A stretch of 7,374 nt of DNA from contig CALMNJ010000535.1 of NCBI GenBank assembly GCA_937868675.1, positions 1-7,374 of the forward strand, read 5' to 3'. Origin of the DNA: an uncultured Bacteroidota bacterium (lineage in GTDB: Bacteria > Bacteroidota > Bacteroidia > B-17B0 > Aurantibacillaceae). The position numbers were made by a program, and so were the translations under genes. Under the pieces are notes generated by a model. It was given only the letters and a program-made list of their open reading frames with translations. It ran no database searches and had not been told where the DNA came from. Numbering within the stretch: position 1 is the stretch's first letter; every line of letters begins with the position of its first letter. Of the stretch, positions 6,194 to 7,374 are shown in pieces.

Positions 6194-7374
6194 TTGAAAA
6201 CATTATTTTACTCCATACTCTCCTTTGGTGTTAACGACACCCACAATGCCCTTGATAGCAGAAGAATTAAAACAATTAACCTGCTAAACCTGCTGGTTGT
6301 ATTTTTTTTGTTTTTCGGGCTCATTACTTATTTTATCATCAACACAAGTCCACTGCTTTCACCGGTTCTTGCAAACCTCGGCTTTCTGGGATTGAGTATT
6401 TTATCTATTTACCTCAGCAAAATCGGAAAAACAACCCTGTCCTTTTTGCTTTTTACATTAAATGTAAACGCTTCCATCTTTTATATTAATCAGTTTTATC
6501 CTCCTGACTCGGGTGCTTACCTTTATTATTATGCGCTTATTATCAGCGTTGTTTTACTTAATAATCCAACCAGCATTGACCGCTTTTCTGTTTTTCACTT
6601 TATCATTTGTGCGGTATTTTTTCTTTTCGACCTGTTTGTAGATGTACCTGGATTGCTGGATCAGGATCTGAACCCTTCCAAAATAAAAGTGTTGTGGTAC
6701 TACAATATGATTGTTTCGGCCACCGTTACAGCCCTTCTCAGCGGGCTGCTTACAAGACTTATTTACAATCAGAACCGCGAAATAGTAGCTCAAAACAAAG
6801 ATCTAATAAACTCACAGCAGGTCGTTGATGCCTCCCTTAAAGAAAAAGAGGTACTTCTGGCCGAGCTTCATCACCGGGTAAAAAACAACCTTGCCATCAT
6901 TACAGGTCTTTTAAAACTACAGGAAGATGCAACCGAAAGTATGGAGGCCAAACAGGTGCTTGCCGACAGCAAAAGCCGCATCCTGAGTATGGCACTGGTT
7001 CATAAAATGCTGTACGAAAACCCCGAACTAAAAAAAATAGATATCGGTAAATACTCTGAGGGTTTGATAAATGAGATTTTTAACTCTTACAACCTAACCA
7101 ACGTGGTTCGTATTTTTTTTACAAGTCAAAGCATTGTTTTACCCGTAAGCAAATCAATCCCCCTTGGCTTAATTCTTAACGAGATTGTCACAAATAGCAT
7201 TAAATACGCGTTCCGTAGCTCTGAAAAAAAACCATGTGAGTTCACCATTCGTATCATGAATGAAAACGGGGAGGTGGTAATCGAGGCAAAGGATAATGGT
7301 CCGGGATTCCCTGAGTCTTTCGACCCCAAAACCGAAACCCATTCGCTGGGTGTTTTCCTGATCCGATCGCTGGC
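6194..7374 (+). CDS. Membrane-bound histidine kinase, HisKA_2 family, C-terminus cut by window edge
   Basis: The frame runs from 6161 to the edge; from TTG 6194 it gives 393 complete codons. Residues 1-29 are cytoplasmic-looking (ILSFGVNDTHNALDSRRIK). Six hydrophobic segments follow at about 30-50, 56-75, 80-99, 109-123, 131-149 and 168-190. A coiled-coil linker (about 192-222) leads to the H-box LHHRVKNNLAIITGLLKLQ, with the phosphoacceptor likely His227 (second His). The ATPase domain shows the N-box (NEIVTNSIKYAF, Asn329-Asn334) and G1 box DNGPGF (Asp367); the lid/G2 text begins SLGVFLIRSL at the edge. It should autophosphorylate in response to an unknown membrane or intracellular signal and pass phosphate to a response regulator, none of which is in view. 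There is no in-frame ATG before 6707 (residue 172), which would remove five helices. TTG 6194 is therefore preferred over TTG 6170, which lies in the rpmF terminator. Confidence 0.88.
   Translation, partial: MKTLFYSILSFGVNDTHNALDSRRIKTINLLNLLVVFFLFFGLITYFIINTSPLLSPVLANLGFLGLSILSIYLSKIGKTTLSFLLFTLNVNASIFYINQFYPPDSGAYLYYYALIISVVLLNNPTSIDRFSVFHFIICAVFFLFDLFVDVPGLLDQDLNPSKIKVLWYYNMIVSATVTALLSGLLTRLIYNQNREIVAQNKDLINSQQVVDASLKEKEVLLAELHHRVKNNLAIITGLLKLQEDATESMEAKQVLADSKSRILSMALVHKMLYENPELKKIDIGKYSEGLINEIFNSYNLTNVVRIFFTSQSIVLPVSKSIPLGLILNEIVTNSIKYAFRSSEKKPCEFTIRIMNENGEVVIEAKDNGPGFPESFDPKTETHSLGVFLIRSL

Noticed and set aside
6180..6197. ATG at 6180 as the kinase start
   Set aside because: It is in another frame and reaches a stop (TGA) after five codons.
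1..7374. Defence, toxin-antitoxin, CRISPR, phage or transposon system
   Set aside because: All genes are accounted for by housekeeping, envelope or signalling families; no repeats, integrase, transposase or paired small genes were seen.

Overview
The window looks like ordinary chromosomal DNA from a member of the Bacteroidota. Four things support this. Two promoters match the phylum's -33 TTG / -7 TAnnTTTG pattern. Shine-Dalgarno sites are mostly absent. The secreted beta-propeller-type protein at the left edge is typical of type IX secretion cargo. The L32 and malate dehydrogenase sequences are of the kind usual in this phylum. The genus cannot be fixed from the sequence alone. I see no rRNA, tRNA, insertion sequence, CRISPR array, phage gene or conflict-type system.

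Layout, left to right. A secreted protein gene runs leftward off the window (1-566, minus strand). It is divergent from a TatA-family translocase gene (733-924), which has a strong promoter and is followed by a 12-bp hairpin. Next come gatA (993-2414, GTG start), malate dehydrogenase (2571-3509) with a strong terminator, and an outer-membrane beta-barrel protein of the RemB/Wzi type (3605-5212, GTG start). A second strong promoter then drives yceD-rpmF (5376-6106), a conserved ribosome-linked pair closed by a strong terminator. The right edge holds the first 393 codons of a six-helix membrane histidine kinase of the HisKA_2 type (6194 to edge, probably TTG start).

Most genes are housekeeping: protein export (TatA), Gln-tRNA formation (GatA), the TCA cycle (Mdh), and ribosome assembly (YceD, L32). 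The cell-surface genes (secreted cargo, barrel protein, sensor kinase) are interspersed and seem to be separate transcription units. Three of the eight genes start with GTG or TTG. For two genes (tatA and the barrel protein) the longest open frame starts upstream inside a promoter or terminator, so the starts given here are shorter.

No gap without a gene exceeds about 170 bases. I found no convincing evidence of an undescribed system. The points most worth a second look are the regulatory structure before yceD, the shared TTTGCAGTC promoter block, and the sensor kinase with no partner visible.
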